From assembly GCF_005870025.1 (NCBI RefSeq), contig NZ_VATA01000063.1, positions 1 through 36,218 of the forward strand: 36,218 bases of DNA, in the 5' to 3' direction. Origin of the DNA: Poseidonocella sp. HB161398. Lineage in GTDB: Bacteria > Pseudomonadota > Alphaproteobacteria > Rhodobacterales > Rhodobacteraceae. Below are positions 23,744 to 32,241 of the stretch, piece by piece (position 1 is the first letter of the stretch; every line of letters begins with the position of its first letter). A program made the position numbers and the translations under genes. The notes under the pieces were generated by a model. It was not told where the DNA came from. It was given only the letters and a program-made list of their open reading frames with translations, and ran no database searches.

Positions 23744-24988
23744 ATGGATGGCAACCTGAAGGATACCGACTGGGATCACCTGTCCGACGCGGAGTGGAAC
23801 GAGAAGCTCGACAAGCGGATCGCGCAGTTCAACGAGGGCCGCGGAGAGCGCAAGCTGCCGGTTCCGATCCATGACATCATGGACAACGAATACGAGCGCG
23901 GCATCCTCAATGCGCTGGTGACAGAGGACCTGATCCGCCATTTCGCTGACGCGATCGGCGATCCGAACCCGATCTGGCGCAACCGTACCTATGCCCAGAA
24001 CACCCGGTGGGGCGGCATCATCGCGCCTCCGCTCTACGAATCCTGCATCTCCTTCGGCTCGTCCTTCGGCGGACGGCTGCGCGTGCCGGGCGTCGCGCGC
24101 CTGGCGGCGGGCAACAAGCACGAGTATTTCGCGCCGTTCCGGCCGGGCGACGAATTCACCTGCTTCGATACCTATGGCGGCTTCGTCGAGAAGCAGGTCA
24201 GCGGCAAGCCCTACCGCATGTTCATCGAGAGCGTGCCGCGCCATTTCGTGAACCAGCGCGGCGAGACCATCGCCGTCGCGACCGGCCGCAACATCTACCT
24301 TGCGACGCCGCCGTCGAAACGCAAGGACAAGGCCGGCGGCAAGGAGTCGAAGGTCGGCGCCAAATACGCGGGAAAGACCTACACGAAATATTCCGAAGCC
24401 GAGCTGAGGGAGATCCACGACGACTTCGATGCTCAGCTCGCGGGAACCAAGCGGCGCGGAAAGCAGATCCGCTACTGGGAAGACGTCGTCGAGGGCGAGG
24501 AGCTGCCGCCTCTGGCCAAGGGCATCTACGACGTCTGCGACAGCTCGGCACGCACCGTGGTCAGCTGCTACGTTTATGCCTTCGCGATCAAGTGGGCCGC
24601 GATGCGCAGCCACCTGCAGACCCATCCGGTCGATGACCTCACCGGCGAGCACCGCTTCCGTCGCGACTGGCACTATTCCGACCGCGCGGCACAGATGTTC
24701 GGCTCGCCGCTTGCGAATGCCGGCGGCATCCACAACGAGATGATGCTGGTTCACATCGTTACCGACTGGATGGGCGATGACGGGTTCGTCGTGTCGATGG
24801 ACAGCCAGGACCGCCGCTTCAACTTCTTCGGCGACAGCACCTGGGTGAAAGGCCGCGTGGAGCGCAAGTTCATCGACGGCCAGGGCCAGCGGCTGGTGGA
24901 ACTCTTCGTGTGGGCCGAGAACCAGGACGGGCAGGTCCACACCCAGTCCAACGTCATCGTCAAGCTGGCCGCGAGGGCCGAGGCATGA
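23744..24988 (+). CDS. Double-hotdog MaoC-like (FAS1_DH-type) acyl-CoA dehydratase
   Basis: A 414-residue protein with two hotdog regions. The first (about 40-185) begins at VTEDLIRHFADAIGDPNPIWRNRTYAQNTRWGGIIAPP, the N-terminal MaoC-dehydratase pattern (D-P-N-P-x-W and T-R-W-G-G-x-x-A-P-P). The second (about 245-410) begins RYWEDVVEGEELPPLAKGI and has a late GRVERKFIDGQGQRLVELFVWAENQDG core. A Lys-rich linker (KRKDKAGGKESKVG) separates them. GGGAGG precedes the ATG. The stop overlaps the next start (ATGA). Family members hydrate or dehydrate branched or substituted enoyl-CoAs such as mesaconyl-CoA. First gene of a five-gene operon with two CoA-transferases, an ABC ATPase and CapA. The canonical D-x4-H pair of R-hydratases is not obvious to me (D-P-N-P only), so the exact reaction is open. 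Confidence 0.82.
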   Translation: MDGNLKDTDWDHLSDAEWNEKLDKRIAQFNEGRGERKLPVPIHDIMDNEYERGILNALVTEDLIRHFADAIGDPNPIWRNRTYAQNTRWGGIIAPPLYESCISFGSSFGGRLRVPGVARLAAGNKHEYFAPFRPGDEFTCFDTYGGFVEKQVSGKPYRMFIESVPRHFVNQRGETIAVATGRNIYLATPPSKRKDKAGGKESKVGAKYAGKTYTKYSEAELREIHDDFDAQLAGTKRRGKQIRYWEDVVEGEELPPLAKGIYDVCDSSARTVVSCYVYAFAIKWAAMRSHLQTHPVDDLTGEHRFRRDWHYSDRAAQMFGSPLANAGGIHNEMMLVHIVTDWMGDDGFVVSMDSQDRRFNFFGDSTWVKGRVERKFIDGQGQRLVELFVWAENQDGQVHTQSNVIVKLAARAEA

Positions 24989-26178
24989 CGGACGCACTCG
25001 ACCTCAAAGTCGTCGAGCTGGCCGAATTCGTCGCAGGCCCCTATTGCGGCAAGCTGCTCTCGGATTTCGGCGCTGAGGTGATCAAGGTGGAACGTCCCGG
25101 CATCGGCGACCGGGCCCGCCACCTCGGGCCCTTCGCCGGGGACGGGCCCGATCCGGAAGCTTCGGGCACGTTCCTGTATCTCAATACCAACAAGAAGAGC
25201 GTCGCGCTGGACATCGAAACCGAGGAAGGGCGGGCACTGTTCCGCCAGCTCGTGGCCGATGCGGATGTCCTGATCGAGGATCGCGCGCCGGGCGAACTGG
25301 CGGCGATGGGCCTTGGATACGACGACCTCGCAGCCCTCAATCCCGGTCTCGTCATGGTGTCGATTACGCCCTTCGGCCAGACCGGCCCGTATGCCGGTTT
25401 CCGGGCCGAGCACCTGAACCTTTACCATGCCAGCGGGCAGGGCTACCTGCTGCCGATGTGGGCGATCAATCTAGATGTGCCGCCCTGCCAGGGGCCGGGC
25501 TATCTGGGACTCTACGATGGCGGCATGGCCGGAGCCACCGCGGCACTGGCAGCGCTGTTCTGGCGCGGCAACGGCGGCACGGGGCAGCATGTCGATATCT
25601 CGGTCCAGCATGCGATGATGCATCTCGAACGGTCTCAGCTGCGCCGCTATGTCGATGACGGCAAGAGCCCGAACCGCACCGGCAAGGGACGGCTTCTGGA
25701 GAGCCTGGTCGAATGCAAGGGCGGCGAATACGCCGTTGTGATCCTCAGCTCGCAACGCCAGTGGGAGGGCCTGTGGCGCGCCATGGGCAAGCCCGCCTGG
25801 GGCATGGAGCCCCCCTTCGACACACAGAAGGGCCGTTCTGACAATTACCACGAACTCCGCAAGCGGCTCGCCGATTGGGCGATTACCGTGACGCAGGACG
25901 AACTGTTCCACGCGGTGCAGGCAGAAGGTTCGGCCGCGGCGCCGATCCTGACGGCGGAGGGCGTGTTCCGTTCCGAGCAGTTCCGCGGCCGCGGCCATTT
26001 CACCGAAATCGGCCATCCCGTTGCGGGCACGCTGGAATACGTGGCCCAGCCGACGAAGTTGTCGGATTTCGATCCGGGGCCGAAGCGCCCTGCGCCGCTC
26101 CTTGGAGCGGATACGGAAGCGGTGCTTGGCCAGGCCCCGGCCGGCCGGCCGGAACTGTCGCATACGGGAGCGATCTGA
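24985..26178 (+). CDS. CaiB/BaiF class III CoA-transferase 1
   Basis: A 397-residue family III CoA-transferase, moving CoA between acyl-CoA and a free acid. The N-terminus LKVVELAEFVAGPYCGKLLSDFGAEVIKVE carries the family motif, then LNTNKKSVALDIETEEGR and SITPFGQTGPYAG. The catalytic Asp, which forms the aspartyl-CoA thioester, is probably Asp178 in GLYDGGMAGATAAL. Closing blocks are GGTGQHVDISVQHAM and GRGHFTEIGHPVAG. Start 24985 overlaps the dehydratase stop by 4 bp; the next gene begins on its stop (TGATG). The two transferases are only moderately alike, so they may act on different substrates or form a heteromer. Confidence 0.9.
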   Translation: MTDALDLKVVELAEFVAGPYCGKLLSDFGAEVIKVERPGIGDRARHLGPFAGDGPDPEASGTFLYLNTNKKSVALDIETEEGRALFRQLVADADVLIEDRAPGELAAMGLGYDDLAALNPGLVMVSITPFGQTGPYAGFRAEHLNLYHASGQGYLLPMWAINLDVPPCQGPGYLGLYDGGMAGATAALAALFWRGNGGTGQHVDISVQHAMMHLERSQLRRYVDDGKSPNRTGKGRLLESLVECKGGEYAVVILSSQRQWEGLWRAMGKPAWGMEPPFDTQKGRSDNYHELRKRLADWAITVTQDELFHAVQAEGSAAAPILTAEGVFRSEQFRGRGHFTEIGHPVAGTLEYVAQPTKLSDFDPGPKRPAPLLGADTEAVLGQAPAGRPELSHTGAI

Positions 26179-27413
26179 TGGACGGAACGCAGGCTGAACT
26201 GCAGGCACAGGGGGCACTCGACGGCGTCCGGGTGATCGATTTCGGGCATGTCCTCGCCGGACCCTTCTGCACGATGCAGCTCGCAGCGCTCGGGGCGGAG
26301 GTGATCAAGGTCGAGACCCGCGCCCGCCCGGACGAGCAGCGTGCGCATCGCGGCGATGGCGTCGCGGACGACCTCGAAGGCAATTCCAACTTCTTCGAGG
26401 TGAACCTGTCGAAGAAAAGCTGCTCGATCAACCTGTCCACGGAAGAGGGCAGGGAGCTTGCCAAAAGGCTGGTCGCGACGGCGGATATCGTTCTGGAGAA
26501 CATGCGGCCGGGCGTGATGGCGAAGCTCGGGCTGGATTACAGCGCGCTGCGCGAGGTCAAGCCGGATATCATCATGCTGTCGCTTTCGGGCTTCGGCGGC
26601 ACCGGCCCGCTGAAGCGCTACGCGGCATACAACCCCTGTTTCACGTCCGTCGGCGGTGTATCGCACCTGACCGGCTATGCGGAGAAAAAGCCGAACACGA
26701 TGACGAATTCCGGCGGCGATGCGCGGGCCGGGACGGCGGCAGTCTTTGCCGCGCTCATGGCGCTGACTGTACGCCGCCAGACCGGCCGCGGGCAATATAT
26801 CGACAGCTCTTCCTGCGAGGTGATCAACTCGATGATCGGCGACCAGATGATGGACTACGCCATGAACCGGCGGAGCCCGAAGCGCCACGGCAACAGCGAT
26901 GCGCACCTTGCGCCGCACAATGTCTATCGCTGCAAGGGCGAGGACGAATGGATATCGATTGCCGTGGCGACCGATGGCGAATGGCAGGGGCTGGCCGCGG
27001 CAATGGGCAATCCGGACTGGGCGGCAGACCCGGCCCTGTCCACGGCGAGTGGTCGGAAGGCCGCCGAGGCACGGCTGGATGCGTTGGTCGGGGAATGGTG
27101 TGCGGGGCTGGGCTATGTCGAGGCCATGCACCTGCTGCAGTCGCATGGCGTCGCCGCGATGCCCTCTTTCAAGGCCGAGGATCTGTTCAGCGATCCGCAT
27201 GTCCGGGAAACTGGCGCGGTTGCAGAGGTCGACCATCCCGTGCTTGGCCGCAGGACGACGATTGCGCCGGTGTTGCGCATGTCGCGGACGCCTGCGCGGA
27301 TCTACGGCACCGCGCCGCGGCTCGCGGCTGACAACAGCTATGTCTTCGGAGAGCTCCTGAGCCTGCCCGAAGAGGAGATCCGGCGTCTCGAAGACGCCAA
27401 AGTGATCTGGTAG
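26178..27413 (+). CDS. CaiB/BaiF class III CoA-transferase 2
   Basis: A 411-residue family III CoA-transferase. Motifs: VRVIDFGHVLAGPFCTMQLAALGAEVIKVE, LSKKSCSINLSTEEGRELAKRL, SLSGFGGTGPLKRY, the likely catalytic Asp181 in NSGGDARAGTAAVFAAL, then GRGQYIDSSSCEV, and FSDPHVRETGAVAEVDHPVLG near the end. Translation starts on the stop of transferase 1. It is followed by a 165-bp gap before the ABC ATPase gene, where no strong terminator is visible. Substrates unknown; relatives activate carnitine, succinate, mesaconate, bile acids or aromatic succinates. Confidence 0.9.
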   Translation: MDGTQAELQAQGALDGVRVIDFGHVLAGPFCTMQLAALGAEVIKVETRARPDEQRAHRGDGVADDLEGNSNFFEVNLSKKSCSINLSTEEGRELAKRLVATADIVLENMRPGVMAKLGLDYSALREVKPDIIMLSLSGFGGTGPLKRYAAYNPCFTSVGGVSHLTGYAEKKPNTMTNSGGDARAGTAAVFAALMALTVRRQTGRGQYIDSSSCEVINSMIGDQMMDYAMNRRSPKRHGNSDAHLAPHNVYRCKGEDEWISIAVATDGEWQGLAAAMGNPDWAADPALSTASGRKAAEARLDALVGEWCAGLGYVEAMHLLQSHGVAAMPSFKAEDLFSDPHVRETGAVAEVDHPVLGRRTTIAPVLRMSRTPARIYGTAPRLAADNSYVFGELLSLPEEEIRRLEDAKVIW

Positions 27414-27578
27414 AACGCCGAATTTATTCGCCATGACCGGCATTCGTGTCAGCGTGGCATGATGGCCAGGGGCCGGAGGAGGTCCCGCGCGCGCATCGGA
27501 ACGCCTGCGAAAGGGGCGCTGCGGATGCGGACGGGCTGGCCAGGGATGCGGTTCGACCGCAAGGAGGGAAAGAGCGCG

Positions 27579-28742
27579 ATGACCATCATGGAGAACAGGA
27601 TCGACATGGAGGACGGAGGTCGTGACCGGGCCGAAAGCATGGTCAGCATCCGCAACCTGACAAAGGTCTTCCAGACTCGGCACGGCGAGGTGACGGCTCT
27701 CAAGGATGTCAGTGCGGAAGTCCGCCGGGGCGAGGTTCTCGTGCTCCTTGGGCCGTCCGGCTGCGGCAAGACCACGCTGCTGCGCTGCATTGCCGGGCTG
27801 GAATTCCCCACGGCAGGTCTCGTCGAGGTGCATGGCCGCACGGTGTTCTGCTCGGAGCAGGGCATTGCCCTGCCGCCAAACAAGCGCAATCTTGCAATGG
27901 TCTTCCAGTCCTACGCGCTCTGGCCGCACATGACCCTTGCCGAGAATGTCGCATATCCGCTGAAGGTCTCGGGCACGCCGAAGGAAGAGATCGCCGAGCG
28001 GGTCAATGCGGTACTCGCGACCTGCGGCCTAGGACATCTTGCGGGCAATTTTCCCGGCCAGCTTTCGGGCGGCCAGCAGCAGCGCGTTGCGCTGGCCCGG
28101 GCCCTAGTCGCCAATGACGGGCTCATCCTCTTCGACGAGCCGCTGTCCAATCTTGACGCAAAGGTGCGCGAGCGGCTGCGCGACGAACTGACCGAAATGC
28201 AGCAGCAGTTCGGCTTCACGGCGATCTACGTGACCCATGACCAGATCGAGGCAGCAGCCCTTGCCGACCGGATCGCGGTGATGGAGGTCGGACGTGCAGC
28301 ACAGATCGGAGATCCGCAGAATATCTTCAACGAGCCGATGACGCCCTATGTTGCGGATTTTGTCGGATGCTCCAATGAATTGGAAGGCACTGTGACGGCG
28401 ATCGGCACGGGCAGCCAGGTGGAATGCATGACCCCGATCGGCACGATCTGCGGCCCCGGCGTGGATGGCGATCTTCGCGTCGGCGAGCCGGTGAAGATCA
28501 TGTTCCGGCCCGAGCACACGCGGCTGGTCGATCCCGGAGCGACGGGTCAGAACGTGTTCCGCGCGACCATCGACCGGTCGATCTTTCTCGGCAGCCATGT
28601 CGAAAACATCATGCATGTTGCCGGTCACCGGCTGTCGGCGCGCTCGATGAAGGGCGCGATGCTCGGCGGCGGTGAGGCGGCGGTGCTGCGCATCGATCCT
28701 TCGGTGATCCGCATCTTCCGCGACAGCCGCGCCCGGGATTGA
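27579..28742 (+). CDS. ABC transporter ATP-binding protein with TOBE domain, Fe(III)/polyamine type
   Basis: A 387-residue ATPase. Walker A is GPSGCGKT at 58-65, the Q-loop is MVFQSYALWPHMT (Gln110), the signature is LSGGQQQR at 162-169, Walker B is ILFDEPLSNLDAK from about 183 and the switch His is residue 220. A C-terminal TOBE-like domain (about 260-387) includes FVGCSNELEGTVTAIG and VKIMFRPEHTRLV, as in PotA/FbpC-like proteins. AAGGAGGG lies 10 nt before ATG 27579. It is the natural partner of the binding protein and double permease at 19861-22687, from which it is separated by regulator 3, the dehydratase and the CoA-transferases. Confidence 0.88.
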   Translation: MTIMENRIDMEDGGRDRAESMVSIRNLTKVFQTRHGEVTALKDVSAEVRRGEVLVLLGPSGCGKTTLLRCIAGLEFPTAGLVEVHGRTVFCSEQGIALPPNKRNLAMVFQSYALWPHMTLAENVAYPLKVSGTPKEEIAERVNAVLATCGLGHLAGNFPGQLSGGQQQRVALARALVANDGLILFDEPLSNLDAKVRERLRDELTEMQQQFGFTAIYVTHDQIEAAALADRIAVMEVGRAAQIGDPQNIFNEPMTPYVADFVGCSNELEGTVTAIGTGSQVECMTPIGTICGPGVDGDLRVGEPVKIMFRPEHTRLVDPGATGQNVFRATIDRSIFLGSHVENIMHVAGHRLSARSMKGAMLGGGEAAVLRIDPSVIRIFRDSRARD

Positions 28743-28768
28743 TCGCGGCCTGAGCAGGGAGTTCAGCC

Positions 28769-30154
28769 ATGGGTGCGCCTGCCCGGCAGGATCTGTCGTC
28801 CCCGCCGCCTTGGGTCACCTCGCGGAGCCGGGCGACGGAAACCGGGGCGAAGCTGCTTGCGCCCTTCACCGTGGCCGCGGTCGGGGACCTGATCTGTCCG
28901 CAGCCTCTCGCCCGCAGCGACCCGCGGTTCTCACATTTCGCCGGTCTGCTGCGCGCGGCCGATATCTCCTTCGGCAACATGGAATCGAGCCTGGTCGATT
29001 TCGCCACCTTTCCGCATGCGATTGCCGGAACAGCGGCGCCCTTTGCCATGGGCGAGGCGCTGCGCGGCATGGGGCTCGACATGCTGAGCCGGGCCAACAA
29101 CCATACCTTCGACTGCGGCGTCCTGGGGATGGTCTCCACGGACGAGGCGCTGGACCGGCTGGGCCTGACCCATGCGGGAACCGGTGCCTGCCTGCAGGAG
29201 GCCCGCGCCGCGCGCTTCCGCGAGACGCCGAAGGGCCGCGTGGGACTTGCGAGCTTCTACTCGGTCGCGGATACTGGGCATTTCGGACCTACCTATGCGC
29301 GGACCCTGGCAACGCCGCGCGACGGCCGGATGGGGGGAATGCCGGGTGTCAATCCCCTGCGCCTGACGCAGTACAACATCGTGTCGCCCGCCCATCTCGA
29401 CGCGCTCCGCGGCATTGCCGCGGACACCTACGGCGAACGGCCCGGAGCCTGGGAAGAGGCAGGGGGCCGACCGCCGCGTTTCCGCTTCTACGATCAATGG
29501 TACCAAGCAGGTTCGGACCCCGGCTCGATCCGCTACGAGATGGATCCCGGCGACCGCAAGGGCATTCTCGCCGCGATTTCGAACGGCAAGATCTATTCTG
29601 ACTTCCTCATCGCGACCATTCATTCCCATCAGGCGACGCGCTTCGATCCGCAGGGCGCTTTCGGCAAGGTGAAGGGGCTGAAGGAACCGCTGGAGCATTT
29701 CGCTCCGGATTTCCTGCAGGCTATCGCGCGCGAAGCCATCGATGCAGGCGCCGACATGTTCATCGCGCATGGGGTCCACGCGCTGGCAGGGGTCGAGATC
29801 TACAAGGGGCGGCCGATCTTCTACGGGATGTCGAACTTCATCTTCCAATGCGGCCTGCAGATGGGGGCCGGCTACGACGTGCTGAAGAACTGGAACGTGA
29901 AATCCGAGCTGGAACATCCGGATTGCCACGTGTCAGTTCTGGCGGAGAGCCTTTTCGATGGGGGTGTCCTGCGGGAAATCCGCCTGCATCCGGCCGATTT
30001 GGGGGGCGGACGGCGGCCGCTGTCGCAGATGGGCATCCCGCTGGTTCCCGAGCGGTCCCTGGCGGACGAGATCCTGGCGAACCTGCAGGACTATTCCCGG
30101 CCCTACGGAACGGAGATCGCAATTTCCGGAGGCATCGGCACGATCCGCAATTGA
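28769..30154 (+). CDS. CapA-family (PGA_cap) metallophosphatase-like protein
   Basis: A 461-residue protein of the CapA family (calcineurin-like fold). The family motifs are present: VAAVGDLICPQPLAR (usual GD start), ADISFGNMESSLVDF (N-x-E), LSRANNHTFDCG (ANNH-x-x-D-x-G), ATIHSHQATRF (HxH) and AHGVHALAGVEIYKGRPIFYGMSNFIFQ (the conserved G-x-H ... PI-x-Y-x-x-NF-x-F block). No signal peptide or anchor is evident, unlike capsule-synthesis CapA. GGGAG precedes the ATG by 8 nt. It is the last gene of the operon, 26 bp after the ABC ATPase. Here it is more likely a hydrolase of an imported compound than a capsule protein; that is inference. selC follows on the opposite strand. Confidence 0.85.
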   Translation: MGAPARQDLSSPPPWVTSRSRATETGAKLLAPFTVAAVGDLICPQPLARSDPRFSHFAGLLRAADISFGNMESSLVDFATFPHAIAGTAAPFAMGEALRGMGLDMLSRANNHTFDCGVLGMVSTDEALDRLGLTHAGTGACLQEARAARFRETPKGRVGLASFYSVADTGHFGPTYARTLATPRDGRMGGMPGVNPLRLTQYNIVSPAHLDALRGIAADTYGERPGAWEEAGGRPPRFRFYDQWYQAGSDPGSIRYEMDPGDRKGILAAISNGKIYSDFLIATIHSHQATRFDPQGAFGKVKGLKEPLEHFAPDFLQAIAREAIDAGADMFIAHGVHALAGVEIYKGRPIFYGMSNFIFQCGLQMGAGYDVLKNWNVKSELEHPDCHVSVLAESLFDGGVLREIRLHPADLGGGRRPLSQMGIPLVPERSLADEILANLQDYSRPYGTEIAISGGIGTIRN

Positions 30155-30180
30155 ATGGCGCCGATCCGGAGAAGGCCGTG

Positions 30181-30198
30181 GCGCCATGCCGGTGGCGC
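30181..30198. terminator. Hairpin between capA-like gene and selC
   Basis: GCGCCA (30181-30186) and TGGCGC (30193-30198) form a perfect 6-bp stem with a 6-nt loop. It lies 26 bp after the CapA stop and 39 bp after the CCA end of the convergent selC, so it may end both transcripts. It has no T-tract. Confidence 0.4.
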
Positions 30199-30237
30199 GG
30201 CCGTACGATTGTGCGTCGCGGGCAGACGGAAACGCAG

Positions 30238-30331
30238 TGGCGGAAGAGGAGGGAGTCGAACCCACCGGAGACGCATGGCGCCTCCCGCCGGAGTTGAAGT
30301 CCGGGCACCCCACCGGGAATGTCTCTCTTCC
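30238..30331 (-). tRNA. selC: tRNA-Sec (anticodon UCA)
   Basis: A 94-nt tRNA with encoded CCA (30238-30240) and G73. From the 5' end: acceptor GGAAGAG (30331 down), D arm CATTCC-CGGT-GGGGTG (6-bp stem and 4-nt loop, a Sec-tRNA hallmark), anticodon arm CCGGA-CTTCAAC-TCCGG with anticodon TCA at 30295-30297, long variable arm GGAGGCGC-CAT-GCGTCTCC (8-bp stem) and T loop TTCGACT. It closely follows the layout of E. coli selC. The combined acceptor/T helix reads as 12 positions instead of the canonical 13 (8+5), with one T-T opposition in the T stem. It is charged with Ser, converted by SelA and delivered by SelB. It lies alone between the CapA and MFS genes. Confidence 0.93.
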
Positions 30332-30337
30332 GGCTCC

Positions 30338-30367
30338 GATTTAGCCGTTGCCAGCACCCGAGGTCAA
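30338..30367 (-). promoter_or_regulatory. Candidate selC promoter
   Basis: On the minus strand a -35-like TTGACC (complement of 30362-30367) is followed by 18 nt and a -10-like TAAATC (complement of 30338-30343). The tRNA 5' end (30331) is 6-7 nt beyond it, exactly where transcription would begin, so the primary transcript may have almost no 5' leader. This is inferred from hexamer similarity only. Confidence 0.4.
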
Positions 30368-30382
30368 GCGCACAGGAAACAC

Positions 30383-30435
30383 GAAATCAGAACACGAACC
30401 AGGCAAGCGTCTGTCGAAATAATGAAATCAGAACA
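30383..30435. repeat. 12-bp direct repeat upstream of MFS transporter 2
   Basis: GAAATCAGAACA occurs at 30383-30394 and again at 30424-30435, 41 bp apart (about four helical turns). The surrounding interval 30345-30500 is AT-rich compared with the window and contains CGATA and TATCG arms at 30445-30449 and 30462-30466. It could be a regulatory region for the transporter at 30604 or the left flank of the selC promoter. I see no firm promoter in it. Confidence 0.4.
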
Positions 30436-30603
30436 TTGATAACTCGATAAAATATCTAAAACTATCGCCTTTTGTGCAGACATTCTGGTCATGAACCCCG
30501 TCCCCACGTCACAAAAACTGACTTGCAGTTCACAAACTTGGAGCCTGCTGCCTGCGGTCCGGCAGCTATCACGGGGGCACAGACCAAAAGGAGACCACGC
30601 CCC

Positions 30604-32226
30604 TTGGCAGAACCGGATGCCTCTCCCTTCGCCCCGTTCCGCAACCGACGTTTCCTTCTCTACTGGCTGACAGGACTCTCGGCCAATTTCGGCTGGCTGA
30701 TCCAGATGGTCGGCGCCTCCTGGCTAATGACATCGCTTGATGCGCGGCCCGAGATGGTCGCGCTGGTGCAGACGTCCGTCGCCCTGCCGGTCATGCTGTT
30801 TTCCCTGCCCGCCGGCGCGATGGCAGATGCTTTCGGGCGGCGGACAACGGTGCTGTGGTCGCAGGCCTATCTTCTGGCCATGTCTTCCGCGCTGGCCGCG
30901 CTGGCCTTCCTGGGAACGCTCGGGCCGTGGAGCCTGCTCGCCTTCACCTTCCTGATCGGCTCCGGCAAGGCGCTCAACAACCCCGGCTGGCAGACGATGG
31001 TCAGCGAACTGGTGGAGAAGGAGGAGCTTGCGCCCGCCATCGCGTTGAATTCGGTCGGATTCAACATCGCCCGCAGCGTCGGCCCGGCCATTGGAGGGGC
31101 GATTGTCGCCGGCGTCGGCGCCTTCGCCGCCTTTCTCGTCAATGCCTGCGCGAACCTCACCATCCTCGTCGCTGCGTCGCGCTGGAAGACTCCGCCCCGC
31201 GACATGCGCCTGCCGCCCGAGAGCATCGGCAGCGCGATCGTGGCCGGTCTGCGCTATGTCGCCATGTCTCCGGCGCATCTGGTGATCTGCCTCCGCGGCT
31301 TCACGCTGAACCTGGCGGGCATTTCGGTGATGGCGCTGATGCCGCTGGTGGCGCGCGATCTCGTCGGGGGCGGGCCGCAGACCTACGGGCTGCTGCTGGG
31401 CGGCTTCGGCGGCGGTGCCATTCTGGGGGCTTTGCTGGGGACCCGGATGCGCAGCCGGTGGCCGCTGGAGACCTGCATCAGGATCGGCTTCCTGGCCTGT
31501 GCCGCAGCCGCCGCGATCCTCGGGGCGAGTTCCTGGTTCCTGCTGTCCATGGCAGCCTCGGCCCTGGCCGGGGCGTTCTGGCTGGTGACGCTGGCGAGCT
31601 TCAACACCACCGTGCAGCTAAGCTCGCCGCGATGGGTCCTCAGCCGCTGCCATGCCACCTACCAGTCCTGCAATTTTGCCGGATACGCGGCTGGAGGATG
31701 GCTGTGGGGCGAAGTGGCAGGGCAGGCCGGAACGGGACCGGCGCTGATCGCCTCCGGCGGCTTGCTTGCCGTCTTCGCCGGGCTGGGACTAGTCCTGCCG
31801 CTGCGCGAGCTCGATGCGTCCGGACTTGACCAGCACGCACCCTGGGTCACGCCCGAAGCCTCGATAGACATGCTGCCCAAGAGCGGCCCGATCGTCACCA
31901 GCATCCAGTACCGGATCGGCGCCGGGGACACCGACCGTTTCCTGGAGGTGATGGCCGAGCGGCGGCGTGCACGCCTGCGCGACGGGGCCCGGGCCTGGAC
32001 CTTGAGCCGCGATATCCGCGATCCGGAAGTGTGGATCGAGCGCTTCCGCACGCCGACCTGGATCGAGACCCAGCGGTTGCACCTGCGCCGCACGGTCGCC
32101 GGTGCCCATGTGGCGGAGAAGCTCCGGGCGCTCCACAAGGGTCCCGGGCGCTGGACAACGCGCTACGAGCTGGTGCGCCCGGCCGCCCCGCCCAGCGGCA
32201 GCGTGCCGGTCCCCCCCGAAGGCTGA
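30604..32226 (+). CDS. MFS transporter 2 with C-terminal soluble domain (MFS_3 family)
   Basis: A 540-residue transporter. The N-terminus FAPFRNRRFLLYWLTGLSANFGWLIQMVGASWLM matches EntS-like MFS_3 proteins, with the loop 2-3 motif GAMADAFGRRTTVL. About 12 membrane helices end near residue 405. A soluble tail (about 430-530) begins VTSIQYRIGAGDTDRFLEVMAERRRARLRDGA and ends around IETQRLHLRRTVAGAHVAEKLRALH, an ABM-like ferredoxin-fold domain known from this family. The start is a TTG at 30604 with AAGGAG 10 nt upstream; the frame is open farther, but upstream residues are not protein-like. It ends at a strong terminator. Likely an exporter of an organic compound; substrate unknown. Confidence 0.82.
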   Translation: MAEPDASPFAPFRNRRFLLYWLTGLSANFGWLIQMVGASWLMTSLDARPEMVALVQTSVALPVMLFSLPAGAMADAFGRRTTVLWSQAYLLAMSSALAALAFLGTLGPWSLLAFTFLIGSGKALNNPGWQTMVSELVEKEELAPAIALNSVGFNIARSVGPAIGGAIVAGVGAFAAFLVNACANLTILVAASRWKTPPRDMRLPPESIGSAIVAGLRYVAMSPAHLVICLRGFTLNLAGISVMALMPLVARDLVGGGPQTYGLLLGGFGGGAILGALLGTRMRSRWPLETCIRIGFLACAAAAAILGASSWFLLSMAASALAGAFWLVTLASFNTTVQLSSPRWVLSRCHATYQSCNFAGYAAGGWLWGEVAGQAGTGPALIASGGLLAVFAGLGLVLPLRELDASGLDQHAPWVTPEASIDMLPKSGPIVTSIQYRIGAGDTDRFLEVMAERRRARLRDGARAWTLSRDIRDPEVWIERFRTPTWIETQRLHLRRTVAGAHVAEKLRALHKGPGRWTTRYELVRPAAPPSGSVPVPPEG

Positions 32227-32241
32227 GCCCGGAAACAGGAA

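Noticed and set aside
25845-27929. Long minus-strand open frame across the second CoA-transferase.
   Set aside because: The sense strand encodes an unambiguous CaiB/BaiF protein; the antisense translation has shadow composition.
30155-30439. Small plus-strand frames in the gap after the CapA gene.
   Set aside because: They run antisense through tRNA-Sec, and the repeated Arg/Gly residues reflect the tRNA sequence.
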